Of a stretch of DNA of 64,000 nt, positions 47,892-56,627 are shown piece by piece; position 1 is the first letter of the stretch, and each line of letters opens with the position of its first letter. The notes under the pieces were generated by a model that had not been told where the DNA came from, did no database searches, and was given only the letters and a program-made list of their open reading frames with translations. Origin of the DNA: Vibrio penaeicida (GTDB lineage: Bacteria > Pseudomonadota > Gammaproteobacteria > Enterobacterales > Vibrionaceae); assembly GCF_002933855.1 (NCBI RefSeq), contig NZ_BFAQ01000009.1, positions 70,172 to 134,171 on the forward strand. Direction: 5' to 3'. Position numbers and translations under genes: made by a program.

Positions 47892-49522
47892 GACAACTCT
47901 CCTTGGTTGGGTTTGTCTGATGAAATATTGATTGAAGTAACCTGACTCGAAGACACTTGGTTCGATGAAACTAGGCACGATGACTCTTGACGCGAAGAAA
48001 CTGGGCTCGAAGAAACCTGCGCCGAAGAAATATGGCTTAGGTCATTCTCTAGCTGCGCTAGCGATTTGACATAAACTCGATACTTTTTCTTTTTTACTTG
48101 ATAACTCTCAAAGGCTTCTTCGTCAGGCAAAACCGTTTCTTCTTCAATGTTCATAGCATCCATAGCGTCACTGGTCGAAGAATAAGTTTGGCTTCCGACC
48201 ATTGCGACGATGGCCGCACCTAAACATCCGGTTTCTTCAATCTTTGGCAGTAATACAGGCAAGCCGCTCGCGTCTGCCAGAATCTGCATCCACTCTTTAG
48301 AACGAGCAGGTCCGCCACACACGACAAGATGTTTAAGATCAGGGTACAGAAGCCTGACATGGTCAAGATGCGACAGGTGGCTGAACACAACGCCTTCGTA
48401 AATGGCTTGGTATAAATGGGGTTTGGTATGGAGTGATTGAATGCCATAAAAACCACTTTTAACCCCCAATCCCGCGTTTGAACCATAGATAAAGGGCGCG
48501 AATAAAAGCTCAGAGCTCAACTTAGGTAATTCACTGATAGCGTGATTTATTTCTCCAAAATTTTCATCTGCGAACATTTCGGTAAACCATTCTAAATTAC
48601 CTGCCGACGTTGGGCTGGCATCGTGAGTAATGTATTGATCTCTTTGAGCATGATGTCCGATCACATGCGGTTTTTGATTGGCTTCGCGAACATCAAACAG
48701 GCTATCGGTTACACCCGTTGTTACCGACCACGTCCCCATTGTTAGGTTTAAAGCGCTGTTATCCCTAACGCCGGAACAAATGGTGGTGGCAACAACATCA
48801 AACACACCACCCACAATTGGCGTGCCTTCTTTAAGCCCTGTCATGATGGATGCTGATTTCGTGACGGTTCCCGCTACATCCGTTGCACCGATGATAGGTG
48901 GTAACGCCTCCATAATTTCTGGAATACCTAGAATATCCGCCAATCCAGCATCGTAATCTTGAGTATCAAAATTGTATAAGTTGGATTCAGAAATATTGGT
49001 GATCTCGCAATGCTTTTCTCCCGTAAGGCACCATCTTATGTAATCGTGACTCATGAATACGGTGCCGATCTGGTTGTATTGTTTTGGGCGTTGCTCTTTT
49101 AGCCAGCGAGCAATAGACACAGGATGCCCAGTCCACAGGGTTTGTCTTGTTCTCGGGTGGATAGATTGGGGTACCCCTTCGCTCTGCCACCTTTTCACGA
49201 CGTCTATCGACCGCTGGTCGGCCGATAAAATCGCACGCTCCATTGGCCTATCATTTTTGTCCAGTAAAAATAGCCCTTTCCCTTGAGCCGAGATACCAAC
49301 GCTTTGAATGAGGTCCGAGTTTATCTGAGTGTCGGCAAGCACCTTTTTGATCACAGAACAGGTCGAAGCCCATAGCTGCGAAGTACTTCTTTCAACCCAA
49401 CCGGATTGATCAGAAATAAGCTCAAGGGATTCACGTGCGACACCCATTTCTTTCCCACTTTTATCGTAGATACCCGCTTTAAGGTACGTACCGCCGCAAT
49501 CCACACCTAACCAATAGCTCAT
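47888..49522 (-). CDS. lyxK: FGGY carbohydrate kinase (L-xylulose/3-keto-L-gulonate kinase)
   Basis: A 544-aa kinase strongly matching LyxK/SgbK: YWLGVDCGGTYLKAG at the N-terminus, SAQGKGLFLLDKND, TRQTLWTGHPVS, NISESNLYN, GGVFDVVATT and the ADP-binding GGPARSKEWMQ. It would phosphorylate 3-keto-L-gulonate (or L-xylulose) with ATP, supplying UlaD. Known members end near residue 498. Here about 46 extra residues, rich in Ser and Val, are encoded by a 15-nt tandem repeat. The start ATG overlaps the stop of the short upstream ORF (ATGA). Confidence 0.93.
   Translation of the reverse strand: MSYWLGVDCGGTYLKAGIYDKSGKEMGVARESLELISDQSGWVERSTSQLWASTCSVIKKVLADTQINSDLIQSVGISAQGKGLFLLDKNDRPMERAILSADQRSIDVVKRWQSEGVPQSIHPRTRQTLWTGHPVSIARWLKEQRPKQYNQIGTVFMSHDYIRWCLTGEKHCEITNISESNLYNFDTQDYDAGLADILGIPEIMEALPPIIGATDVAGTVTKSASIMTGLKEGTPIVGGVFDVVATTICSGVRDNSALNLTMGTWSVTTGVTDSLFDVREANQKPHVIGHHAQRDQYITHDASPTSAGNLEWFTEMFADENFGEINHAISELPKLSSELLFAPFIYGSNAGLGVKSGFYGIQSLHTKPHLYQAIYEGVVFSHLSHLDHVRLLYPDLKHLVVCGGPARSKEWMQILADASGLPVLLPKIEETGCLGAAIVAMVGSQTYSSTSDAMDAMNIEEETVLPDEEAFESYQVKKKKYRVYVKSLAQLENDLSHISSAQVSSSPVSSRQESSCLVSSNQVSSSQVTSINISSDKPNQGELS
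47943..48032 (-). repeat. 15-nt tandem repeat in the kinase C-terminal tail
   Basis: Six 15-nt units (core CTCGAAGAAAC on the plus strand) encode repeats of the type SSSPV/SSRQE/SSNQV in the tail of the FGGY kinase, after the conserved fold ends. Confidence 0.85.
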
Positions 49523-49698
49523 GACACACCATCCGATTCTTTTGCAACCAATAAGTTCGAAGGCAACAAGAATGTTGGCAACGGTAAGTGTGTTTCTAAA
49601 GCGAAACCTGGCTCTAAAACTGTATTTGGCTCTAAAGCTGAACTGACTTCTAAAGCTAATTGTGGATCTAAAACTGAGGGTTTAAGTTCGGTATACAT
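49519..49698 (-). CDS. Short ORF (59 aa) with repeats, upstream of the kinase
   Basis: An ATG at 49698, with AGAGA 5 nt upstream, opens a 59-codon frame that ends by overlapping the kinase start (ATGA). About half of it is an 18-nt repeat giving a VLEP/ALEV/ALET pattern; the rest is a hydrophobic LPLPTFLLPSNLLV stretch. It fills an otherwise 226-nt gap in a tightly packed operon. It could be a real small protein, a leader that couples translation, or a remnant. No homologue comes to mind. Confidence 0.4.
   Translation of the reverse strand: MYTELKPSVLDPQLALEVSSALEPNTVLEPGFALETHLPLPTFLLPSNLLVAKESDGVS
49592..49685 (-). repeat. 18-nt tandem repeat in the short ORF before the kinase
   Basis: Four full 18-nt units from 49601 to 49672, each ending TCTAAA on the plus strand, with partial units at both sides. 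Confidence 0.85.
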
Positions 49699-49748
49699 AA
49701 TTGTCTCTATATCTTAGCGACGATTCTTGGCTATATTCGATGTTTGAA

Positions 49749-50879
49749 TTACAGCGCCAAGAAGCGAATATAATTGGGAGCCGGTACCTCGATGACTTCA
49801 TCTGTCTTCTTGATAAGACCAGTTTCGATATCTCTCGAAAAAACAATCACATTCCCTGAATCTTGGTTTGAAATAATCGCAGCGTGCCCACAAGGAGAAA
49901 TGGCAAAGTGCCGCGGGAACTTTCCGTACGTCGAAGTGATATCGACCCGCTCTAGCTTTCCATCTTCTTGAACTTTAAACACAGCAATGGAGTTATCGCC
50001 TCGGTTTGATACGTAAAGAAATTGAGCATCTGGCGACAATTTAATCTCTGATACGTAACTAATTTGATCGTGATTATCCAGAGTCGATTCGTACTGAATT
50101 GGTATAAGGCGCGGTTTGATTTCCGATGGTTCTGACTTGTCTAACTCAGCAACACATACGGTGTTAAACAGCTCATTTGAAACGTAGCAAATATCCAAAG
50201 TTGGGTGCATAGCCATGTGTCGAGGCCCCGAACCCGGCTCGAATTCTATCCACGTTTCGCGAGTTAGCTGGCGGCTTTCTGCATCCCAGCGGTATTGAAA
50301 TACTGCATTCTCACCAAGATCAGGAATGAAAATCCAGTCATGCCAAAAATGCGCGCAGTGTGCATGAGGTCCCACCTGACGATTACCCCAATGGTCTTCA
50401 CGGTTTTCCACTTGTCGCCACTCGGTTTCAGGGCGATAAAACTGTTTAAAGGTTTGAATAACCTCACCTAACTGCCCATTTTCATCTACGTCGACAACAT
50501 CAATAATGGCATCCCAATAGTTGATGACAATAGCGGCATCTTTATTTGGAGAGAAAGACAAGTAGCACGTCGACTTTCCATTTGCTTCGAAGTTAGAGAG
50601 CTCCTTTAGAGAACCATCTTCTTGAACTTCATATTGAACGATTGTGCCGTTTTCACGGATTGTTTCTAAAATAGCGTACAGGTATTTTTTGTCTGTTCCT
50701 GGGATAAGAACCGCTGGGTTTAACGACTCAACTGAGCCATTAACGACAAGTTTTCCTTGCTTGGTCAACGTCGCACAATACATTCCTTCACCCGGTTTTG
50801 GTGAGTAAGGCTGATGGGCTAGCGCGTCAATATCACTGTATGTTCCAATAACCAGCTGATAATCTTTCTCTAAATTCAT
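49749..50879 (-). CDS. Beta-propeller lactonase (Pgl/YbhE-like)
   Basis: A 376-aa cytoplasmic protein of the seven-bladed lactonase family (E. coli 6-phosphogluconolactonase Pgl is about 331 aa). Repeating blade motifs include YLYAILE, FLYVSNRGDNSIAVF and the family segment GSGPRHMAMHP; VGPHAHCAHF contributes likely active-site His residues. In this operon it probably opens a sugar-acid lactone before the kinase acts. It lacks a signal peptide. The exact substrate is inferred from neighbours. Confidence 0.85.
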   Translation of the reverse strand: MNLEKDYQLVIGTYSDIDALAHQPYSPKPGEGMYCATLTKQGKLVVNGSVESLNPAVLIPGTDKKYLYAILETIRENGTIVQYEVQEDGSLKELSNFEANGKSTCYLSFSPNKDAAIVINYWDAIIDVVDVDENGQLGEVIQTFKQFYRPETEWRQVENREDHWGNRQVGPHAHCAHFWHDWIFIPDLGENAVFQYRWDAESRQLTRETWIEFEPGSGPRHMAMHPTLDICYVSNELFNTVCVAELDKSEPSEIKPRLIPIQYESTLDNHDQISYVSEIKLSPDAQFLYVSNRGDNSIAVFKVQEDGKLERVDITSTYGKFPRHFAISPCGHAAIISNQDSGNVIVFSRDIETGLIKKTDEVIEVPAPNYIRFLAL

Positions 50880-50915
50880 ATTAATACCTAAATAACCTAT
50901 TGAAATAAATGTAAA

Positions 50916-51788
50916 TTAACCTTTAACTGCGCCAGCAGTCATACCTGTAATAATTTGCTTGGATGCAACAAAGGTGAAAATGATTGGTGGTACGGCAAGC
51001 AACATTCCTGTCGCCATGATCACACCCCAGTCGATATCGTATTCCGTTAACGAATTGACAATGGTCACGGGCACAGTGCGGGTATCCCGTTGTAATAAAG
51101 CGTTGGCCAACAAGAACTCATTCCATGCAATTCGAAACGTAAAGATGGCTGCTGCTGCTAGACCCGGCTTGATAATGGGCAAAACAACCAAAAAGAATAT
51201 TTGCAGCGGTTTTGCCCCATCCACTTTGGCAGCTTCCTCAAGAGGTAAAGGCACCTGCACAATAAAACTCTGAAGAATCCAAATCACGAACGGTAAGTTC
51301 ATCGCAACATAGAGCAGTATGATTCCGGTAAATGTACCGTCTAACCCATAATCAAACGTCCAGATCCCGAATACAGGAACCAATAGAACAGCGGGTGGAA
51401 CCATACGCATCATGAGTGTTGTTAAAGAAACCACACCACGTCCCATGAATCTAAAACGAACCAACGCATATGCAGCCATACAACCGATGGTGAGCGTAAT
51501 CACTGTAGAAACTAGCGCGATGAAAATAGAATTTCCGAGTGAACGTGTGAACGTTGGGCTACAAAAATCAACGTGGTCCGGCGTATACCAAAGCACATCA
51601 CACAGTACCGTTTCATAATTTTTCAGTGTGGGCGTGAAAAACAACCCACTGCTGTCGTTCATGATGTCGACATTCAATTTGAACGATGTCATCACCATCA
51701 GCATGATTGGGCCAAGTGACATCACTATCAAAGCAACTAACAAGGCATAAAATGCTGGGTTTTGCTTACTTTCGTTTAGTTTGCTCAT
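50916..51788 (-). CDS. ABC sugar importer permease (MalG type)
   Basis: A 290-aa, about six-helix permease. The EAAKVDGAKPLQIFFLVVLPIIKPG segment is the EAA loop that contacts the ATPase. The C-terminal end matches MalG/UgpE-type proteins. The start overlaps the partner permease stop by ATGA, so the two are made together. Confidence 0.92.
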   Translation of the reverse strand: MSKLNESKQNPAFYALLVALIVMSLGPIMLMVMTSFKLNVDIMNDSSGLFFTPTLKNYETVLCDVLWYTPDHVDFCSPTFTRSLGNSIFIALVSTVITLTIGCMAAYALVRFRFMGRGVVSLTTLMMRMVPPAVLLVPVFGIWTFDYGLDGTFTGIILLYVAMNLPFVIWILQSFIVQVPLPLEEAAKVDGAKPLQIFFLVVLPIIKPGLAAAAIFTFRIAWNEFLLANALLQRDTRTVPVTIVNSLTEYDIDWGVIMATGMLLAVPPIIFTFVASKQIITGMTAGAVKG

Positions 51789-52705
51789 TGTTCTTCATCC
51801 TTATTCGCAAACGCCTGCTTCTCGATTCTTTTTTCGTTAACTTTGTTGTAGATAAACATGGCCAGCGTTAGGAAAAGGAGCACAGCCAACAGAAGGTTCG
51901 ACATTGCTGCCGCTACACCTAGCTCCCTAAACTCAGACGCCGTTCGAGAGATTCTTAGTGCGAGAATTTCGGTGGATAAACCAGGACCACCATTTGTCAT
52001 GACTAATACAACTTCGAGGACTTTAAATGCGTCTATCAACCTAAGCAGTAAAGTCACAATGAGTACCGGCAGCATTAGAGGTATCTTGATGTATAGAATT
52101 TGCTGCCATTGCGTTGCTCCATCAATTTTGGATGCTTCTAATGTCGACTTCGGCAGTGATTGCAAAGCAGCAAGGGACAAAATAAAAATAAAAGGAGTCC
52201 ACTGCCAAATATCGGCGATTACAATTGAATAAAGTGCCCAACTCGAATCAGATAACCAAGGGACAGATTCAAAACCAAGTGCATTTAATGTTCTGTTAAA
52301 TATCCCTATCGTTGGGTGATACATATAACGCCACATTAATCCAACGACAATAGGTGCGATCATCATTGGTAATATAAAAATTGTTCTTAATAGAGACATT
52401 CCGCGAATATTTCTATCTAACAATAATGCAAGACCAACACCAATAAACATTTCTAAAACGACGACAATAAAAGCAAATTTTAAAGTTACGCCGAGAGATT
52501 CACGAAAAGAGTCATCTTGGAATAAATTGATATAATTTTTAAACCCAACCCAATCCGCCTCGCCAATTAATTGACTGGGGTTCCATTCTAAAAAACTCGC
52601 GTACATCATATATATTATTGGGTAAAGAAGCCCAAACAATAGAACTATACCCGCAGGAGCCAAGAATAAATAAGGGGTCATGCGATTTAGATTAATAGCT
52701 TTCAT
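51785..52705 (-). CDS. ABC sugar importer permease (MalF type)
   Basis: A 306-aa permease with about six helices and the EAA loop LEASKIDGATQWQQILYIKIPLM. It resembles UgpA/MalF-type proteins of carbohydrate uptake family CUT1. It pairs with the downstream permease to form the membrane channel. Confidence 0.92.
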   Translation of the reverse strand: MKAINLNRMTPYLFLAPAGIVLLFGLLYPIIYMMYASFLEWNPSQLIGEADWVGFKNYINLFQDDSFRESLGVTLKFAFIVVVLEMFIGVGLALLLDRNIRGMSLLRTIFILPMMIAPIVVGLMWRYMYHPTIGIFNRTLNALGFESVPWLSDSSWALYSIVIADIWQWTPFIFILSLAALQSLPKSTLEASKIDGATQWQQILYIKIPLMLPVLIVTLLLRLIDAFKVLEVVLVMTNGGPGLSTEILALRISRTASEFRELGVAAAMSNLLLAVLLFLTLAMFIYNKVNEKRIEKQAFANKDEEQ

Positions 52706-52785
52706 TTAAAACACACCAAGGTTGCACAGATTTAGGTGCATCTCGCCTTTGAGTTATTTCGACGAGATGCAACCCTATTCACTAT

Positions 52786-54132
52786 TTATTTCTCATTCCA
52801 AGAATAATAGTTGGCATCAGCCATTATTTTTTCCGCTCGTTCAGCAACGCCATCTAACGCTTTTTGAATATCCAGATCTTCAGTAAGTACTTTCGATAAA
52901 GCTGTACCTAAGTCTGAGTTAATTTTCCCCCACACTGGAATAATTGGACGCCAGTCCGGATCGGCATTTTTAAGTGCTTCACCAAATGTAGCCATGTGAG
53001 GGAATTTCTTGTTCACTTCCGCATCAAAGTGGGTTGAGTAACGAGAAGGGTTCCCGCCCGCTAAAGCAATCAGCTTGTCGACTTTCTTGGAAGTCAGCCA
53101 CTGCATCAATAAGAAAGCCGCTTCCTTATTTTGTGCGTTTTTAGGGATACCAATACCAAAACCGCCGGTTTGAGATCCTTTGCGAACGCCCATAGGGTGT
53201 GGTGCCCAGCCAATCTTTCCTACCACCTTCGACTTCGTCGGGTCATTCACTTGGCCAGCGAATACCGTAGAGTCAAGAAACATAGCAGAATGACCTTGTA
53301 AGAATGATGTTCCCGCTTCAGCAAAACCAAATGTTTTAGAGCCTTCTGCGCCACATTCAACAATTGTTTTCAGCGCTTGCGCTGCTTCAACGCCTTGCGC
53401 GTTGTTTACAATTGGCTTCCACTGGTCATCAAAGATACGACCACCAAGCGGTGCTAGGTGCAAAAGAAACGCATGCGATGCATGGTGACCAGAAGCAGCG
53501 CGAGACGCTAAACCACCCATTCCAGGTTCTAATTTTGGAATTTCACACGCCAAAGACAGCAACTCTTTATAGTTTTGAGGCACCTTAAGGTTGTGTTTTT
53601 CAAAGATGTCTTTTCGGTAACCCAAAATTGAGGTTTCAGCACCAAACGGTAAACCAAACAGTGAACCAGTTGGTCCTTTTAGATAGCCTTTCTTGCCCCC
53701 TGCTACACCAATATTAGATACATAACCATCAACCAAATCTTCTGCGTCAAAGTTAGGGTCAGCAAGTGATGGATTCATGAAATATCTTGCTAAATTTTCA
53801 AGTTGATCAGCATAAACATAGTCCGCTTTTGAAAAAACAACGTACGCGATAAGATCGTAGTCGCCTTTTCTTTTTGTTAATTCCAGCGTTTGCTTTTCAC
53901 GCATACGAAGATATTGAAGTTGGTCTACTTCAACTTTTATACCCGTTTCTTTCGTGAATTCAGGTAATACCTTCATTACCGCATTGTAATGTGGGTGTGC
54001 TGGAAAATTCACAACCAACGTCGTATCTTTATATTCGTCGTATGGACTCGCATAAGAGAATGTTGTGATTGTACTAACGGCTATTGCTGTCAGCGTTTTT
54101 TTGCCAAAAATCCTTTTTAGATACGTAATCAT
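52786..54132 (-). CDS. ABC sugar importer periplasmic binding protein
   Basis: About 448 aa with signal peptide (KKTLTAIAVSTITTFSYAS) and the layout of family 1 solute-binding proteins (MalE/UgpB-like): TTLVVNFPAHPHYNAV, GSLFGLPFGAETSILGYRKD and a late GNPSRYST. ATG at 54132 has AGGAGG four nt upstream, so the longer frame from TTG 54150 is rejected. It delivers the sugar acid or sugar to the two permeases. Confidence 0.92.
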   Translation of the reverse strand: MITYLKRIFGKKTLTAIAVSTITTFSYASPYDEYKDTTLVVNFPAHPHYNAVMKVLPEFTKETGIKVEVDQLQYLRMREKQTLELTKRKGDYDLIAYVVFSKADYVYADQLENLARYFMNPSLADPNFDAEDLVDGYVSNIGVAGGKKGYLKGPTGSLFGLPFGAETSILGYRKDIFEKHNLKVPQNYKELLSLACEIPKLEPGMGGLASRAASGHHASHAFLLHLAPLGGRIFDDQWKPIVNNAQGVEAAQALKTIVECGAEGSKTFGFAEAGTSFLQGHSAMFLDSTVFAGQVNDPTKSKVVGKIGWAPHPMGVRKGSQTGGFGIGIPKNAQNKEAAFLLMQWLTSKKVDKLIALAGGNPSRYSTHFDAEVNKKFPHMATFGEALKNADPDWRPIIPVWGKINSDLGTALSKVLTEDLDIQKALDGVAERAEKIMADANYYSWNEK

Positions 54133-54207
54133 TTTGCCTCCTAAGAGCAAGAGAATTAAGTTTATGTTCCAATTTACGTTATATGATTATTTCTGTGGTT
54201 ATTATTA

Positions 54208-55296
54208 TTAGTAAATAGCTTCTTCTGTTTGCTTATTGAATATATATATATCTTCAGGCGTTACTTTAAATCTTACAGTTTCACCGGCATTGAATTCATT
54301 TAATGAATCCACTTCAACCATAAATCGTTTTTCTTGAACATCAGAAATCAAAACCGTTTGATTTCCAATATATTCATTAACATTAATAGTAAATGTAATG
54401 ATATTTTCTAATTCATCTGAATCGGTCGAGGTTAAAGCAGAAGGTCGAATACCGACAATAATCTCACCAGACTGGGGTATTTCTGCATCAGCGCTTAATT
54501 GAGGCAGCTCAAGTTTAAAATCCGAACCGAGTCCGTATAATTTTCCGTCTATTTCTTCAACGGTCATATTTAAGAAGTTCATGGGTGGCATTCCCATAAA
54601 ACCTGCAACGAACTTATTACTTGGCTTTTCAAAAAGCTCTCTGGGCGTTCCATGCTGTTGAATATAACCATCTTTCATCACAACAATGCGATCAGCAAGA
54701 GTCATCGCTTCGATCTGATCATGTGTAACATAGATAATATTCTTCTTTATGTTTTTGCTCATCATTGCCAATTCTGCACGCATTTGCCCCCGAAGCTTTG
54801 CGTCCAAATTTGACAGAGGTTCATCCATCAATAGAGTTGATGAATTTCTGACCAATGCTCTTCCCATGGCAACACGCTGTCTTTGCCCACCAGATAACTC
54901 GGCAGGTTTGCGGTAAAGGTACTCAGTCAGCCCGAGCATTTCTGCTGCTTCCGTTACGCGTTTTTTAATGTCACTTTTTGGATGCTTAGCTAACCTCAAT
55001 GCGAAAGACATATTTTTGTAAACATCCATATGCGGATACAGAGCATAATCTTGGAATACCATTGCAATGTCTCGATCAATGGGTTCAAGGTTTGATATAG
55101 CTCGATCATCCATTGTTATCTCGCCATCGCTCACCGTTTCTAAACCTGCGATCATTCTTAGCGTGGTCGATTTCCCACAGCCTGATGGACCAACGAATAC
55201 GGTGAATTCATTGTCTTCCATCACTAAATCGATCTGATGGATCACTTCAGTAGACTGATATCTTTTTGTTAATTTATTCAAAGTTATTACAGGCAT
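54208..55296 (-). CDS. ABC sugar importer ATPase (MalK/UgpC type)
   Basis: A 362-aa ATPase with Walker A GPSGCGKST, Q-loop MVFQDYALYPHM, signature LSGGQRQRVAMGRAL, Walker B LLMDEPLSNLDAKLR and switch His (YVTHDQIEAMTLAD). The C-terminal 120 residues are the regulatory OB-type domain of CUT1 ATPases. Lies 6 nt after the regulator gene, so regulator and transporter are co-transcribed. Confidence 0.94.
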   Translation of the reverse strand: MPVITLNKLTKRYQSTEVIHQIDLVMEDNEFTVFVGPSGCGKSTTLRMIAGLETVSDGEITMDDRAISNLEPIDRDIAMVFQDYALYPHMDVYKNMSFALRLAKHPKSDIKKRVTEAAEMLGLTEYLYRKPAELSGGQRQRVAMGRALVRNSSTLLMDEPLSNLDAKLRGQMRAELAMMSKNIKKNIIYVTHDQIEAMTLADRIVVMKDGYIQQHGTPRELFEKPSNKFVAGFMGMPPMNFLNMTVEEIDGKLYGLGSDFKLELPQLSADAEIPQSGEIIVGIRPSALTSTDSDELENIITFTINVNEYIGNQTVLISDVQEKRFMVEVDSLNEFNAGETVRFKVTPEDIYIFNKQTEEAIY

Positions 55297-55302
55297 AATC
55301 CG

Positions 55303-56034
55303 TTACTCGTTGTCCTTATTTTGCATAATAAGTGTTGATTTGAAGATGCTATCAACATGCCCCAATATGGAACGTTCTGCGGCGTCTGGGTCGTGGCTTT
55401 TCAGTGATCTTAGAATTTGGTGGTGTTCTCGAAGGCTTCTAACCGTCGACTTTTCTTCCGCCAGTGCAGCCGTTCGGTGCTCCAACGCATAGGAATAAAC
55501 ATCGATTGCTATTTTCGACAACAAAGTATTTCGGCAAGACTGATAGATAATCGTGTGAAATTCTTTATCTGATACTTGGAAGGCGATGTGATCATCTAAT
55601 ACCGTTTCTTGGTATTCAATAAGGGAGGACAGTTTCTCGATATCTTCATCTTTAATGTTTATTGCTGCAGAACGCAGAATCGCCGACTCTATTACTTTTC
55701 TTGTTTCTACTACGGTAAAAGCATCATAATTTTGAATATCTTCCACTATATTGTTCGATTGAATTATCTCTGCCGATCCCTTGGTCACAATGCTTTTTCG
55801 TCCGCGAGAAACCGAGATCAACCCACGTTCACTCAGAATGCCCAACGAACCACGTATTGTTTCTCGACTCACATCATACGATTTGGCGAGTTCTCGCTCA
55901 GAAGGTAAAGCCTCTCCTTCTTCAATCATTTTTGACGCAATTAAAGCGCTCAGTTTGTCTGCTATTTGTGACTTAAGCGTAAGCCTAGAGACGTCCGAGC
56001 TGTAATTGGGCGTATCATTAAAGTCATCGGACAT
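55303..56034 (-). CDS. FadR-type GntR transcription regulator of the sugar operon
   Basis: A 243-aa regulator. A winged helix-turn-helix (ALPSERELAKSYDVSRETIRGSL) occupies about residues 40-80 and an all-helical FCD ligand domain follows. It is the first gene of the operon, so it is likely autoregulated. The upstream region has several TGGT/ACCA dyads as used by this family. It probably releases DNA upon binding a pathway sugar acid. Confidence 0.9.
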   Translation of the reverse strand: MSDDFNDTPNYSSDVSRLTLKSQIADKLSALIASKMIEEGEALPSERELAKSYDVSRETIRGSLGILSERGLISVSRGRKSIVTKGSAEIIQSNNIVEDIQNYDAFTVVETRKVIESAILRSAAINIKDEDIEKLSSLIEYQETVLDDHIAFQVSDKEFHTIIYQSCRNTLLSKIAIDVYSYALEHRTAALAEEKSTVRSLREHHQILRSLKSHDPDAAERSILGHVDSIFKSTLIMQNKDNE

Positions 56035-56073
56035 AATTTATTGATCCTTCATCGCTTACTACATTTACTATTT

Positions 56074-56289
56074 TGGTATTTATTCAGTACCAGATTTTTT
56101 TATTACCATAGTTAACGGATGTTTGGATCTTGTGACCAAATCGTTAACTCCATTCAGACTAAACGACAAACTGGTCTTTATTCAACCAGACCAGTTCGTT
56201 TTTTGCTCACTTTGTTGATGGAGTTATCAAAAAAAGATGCTTTATTGTCACTTACTCTCATCATTTTGGTCTGGTTTTAATACCAAAAT
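56074..56289. promoter_or_regulatory. Cluster of inverted repeats, likely GntR/FadR operators
   Basis: Four dyads occur in 216 nt: TGGTA-N9-TACCA at 56074-56092; TTTGG-N9-CCAAA at 56122-56140, inside GTTAACG...CGTTAAC (56111-56148); AACTGGTCT-N10-AGACCAGTT at 56169-56196; and ATTTTGGT-N11-ACCAAAAT at 56263-56289. The shared half-site TGGT(C/A) is typical of FadR-subfamily regulators. They lie 40-255 nt upstream of the regulator ATG. Confidence 0.6.
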
Positions 56290-56534
56290 AGCAACCAGTT
56301 GCACCACTTGATATGGTGCTAATCGCATATAAAGTGACTAAATTTCAATATATTCAGATAAGAAATTATGGAAGGGTGAGAGGATATTAGACAATTTTGA
56401 AAGGGAATTATTATTACTAACTTATTGATATAAAATAATTAATAAAGATAATGACAGTATAGATAATTAGAATTTTGCGTGGTTCTCTCTTGAATACGAG
56501 AATTTTTAAACTGGTATGGTCCACAAGATAAAAA

Positions 56535-56568
56535 AGAAAAACGAGGTGATAATTCACCTCGTTTTTTA
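56535..56568 (-). terminator. Rho-independent terminator of the MipA-like gene
   Basis: CGAGGTGA pairs perfectly with TCACCTCG around a TAAT loop, flanked by an A-run and a T-run, so it can work in both directions. It lies about 60 nt beyond the stop of the MipA-like gene. Confidence 0.85.
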
Positions 56569-56627
56569 ATTTTCAAACATGTTTTTTACGTTTCAGACAC
56601 GTTTTTATCTTGCCAACACGAGGTTAT

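Larger units (their letters stand above)
56035..56627. other. Long intergenic region: operator/promoter and terminator
   Basis: 593 nt with no credible gene. The left part (56074-56289) holds dyads upstream of the regulator gene; the right end holds the terminator of the MipA-like gene (56535-56568). The part between 56340 and 56530 is AT-rich and without features I recognise. Confidence 0.6.

Noticed and set aside
47892..47978. Longer ulaD start
   Set aside because: It would add 29 residues lacking homology to UlaD; GTG at 47891 has an AAGGAG site and gives the family length.
49592..49685. Possible CRISPR-like array
   Set aside because: Units are contiguous 18-mers with no spacers and no cas genes nearby; it is a tandem repeat in a coding frame.
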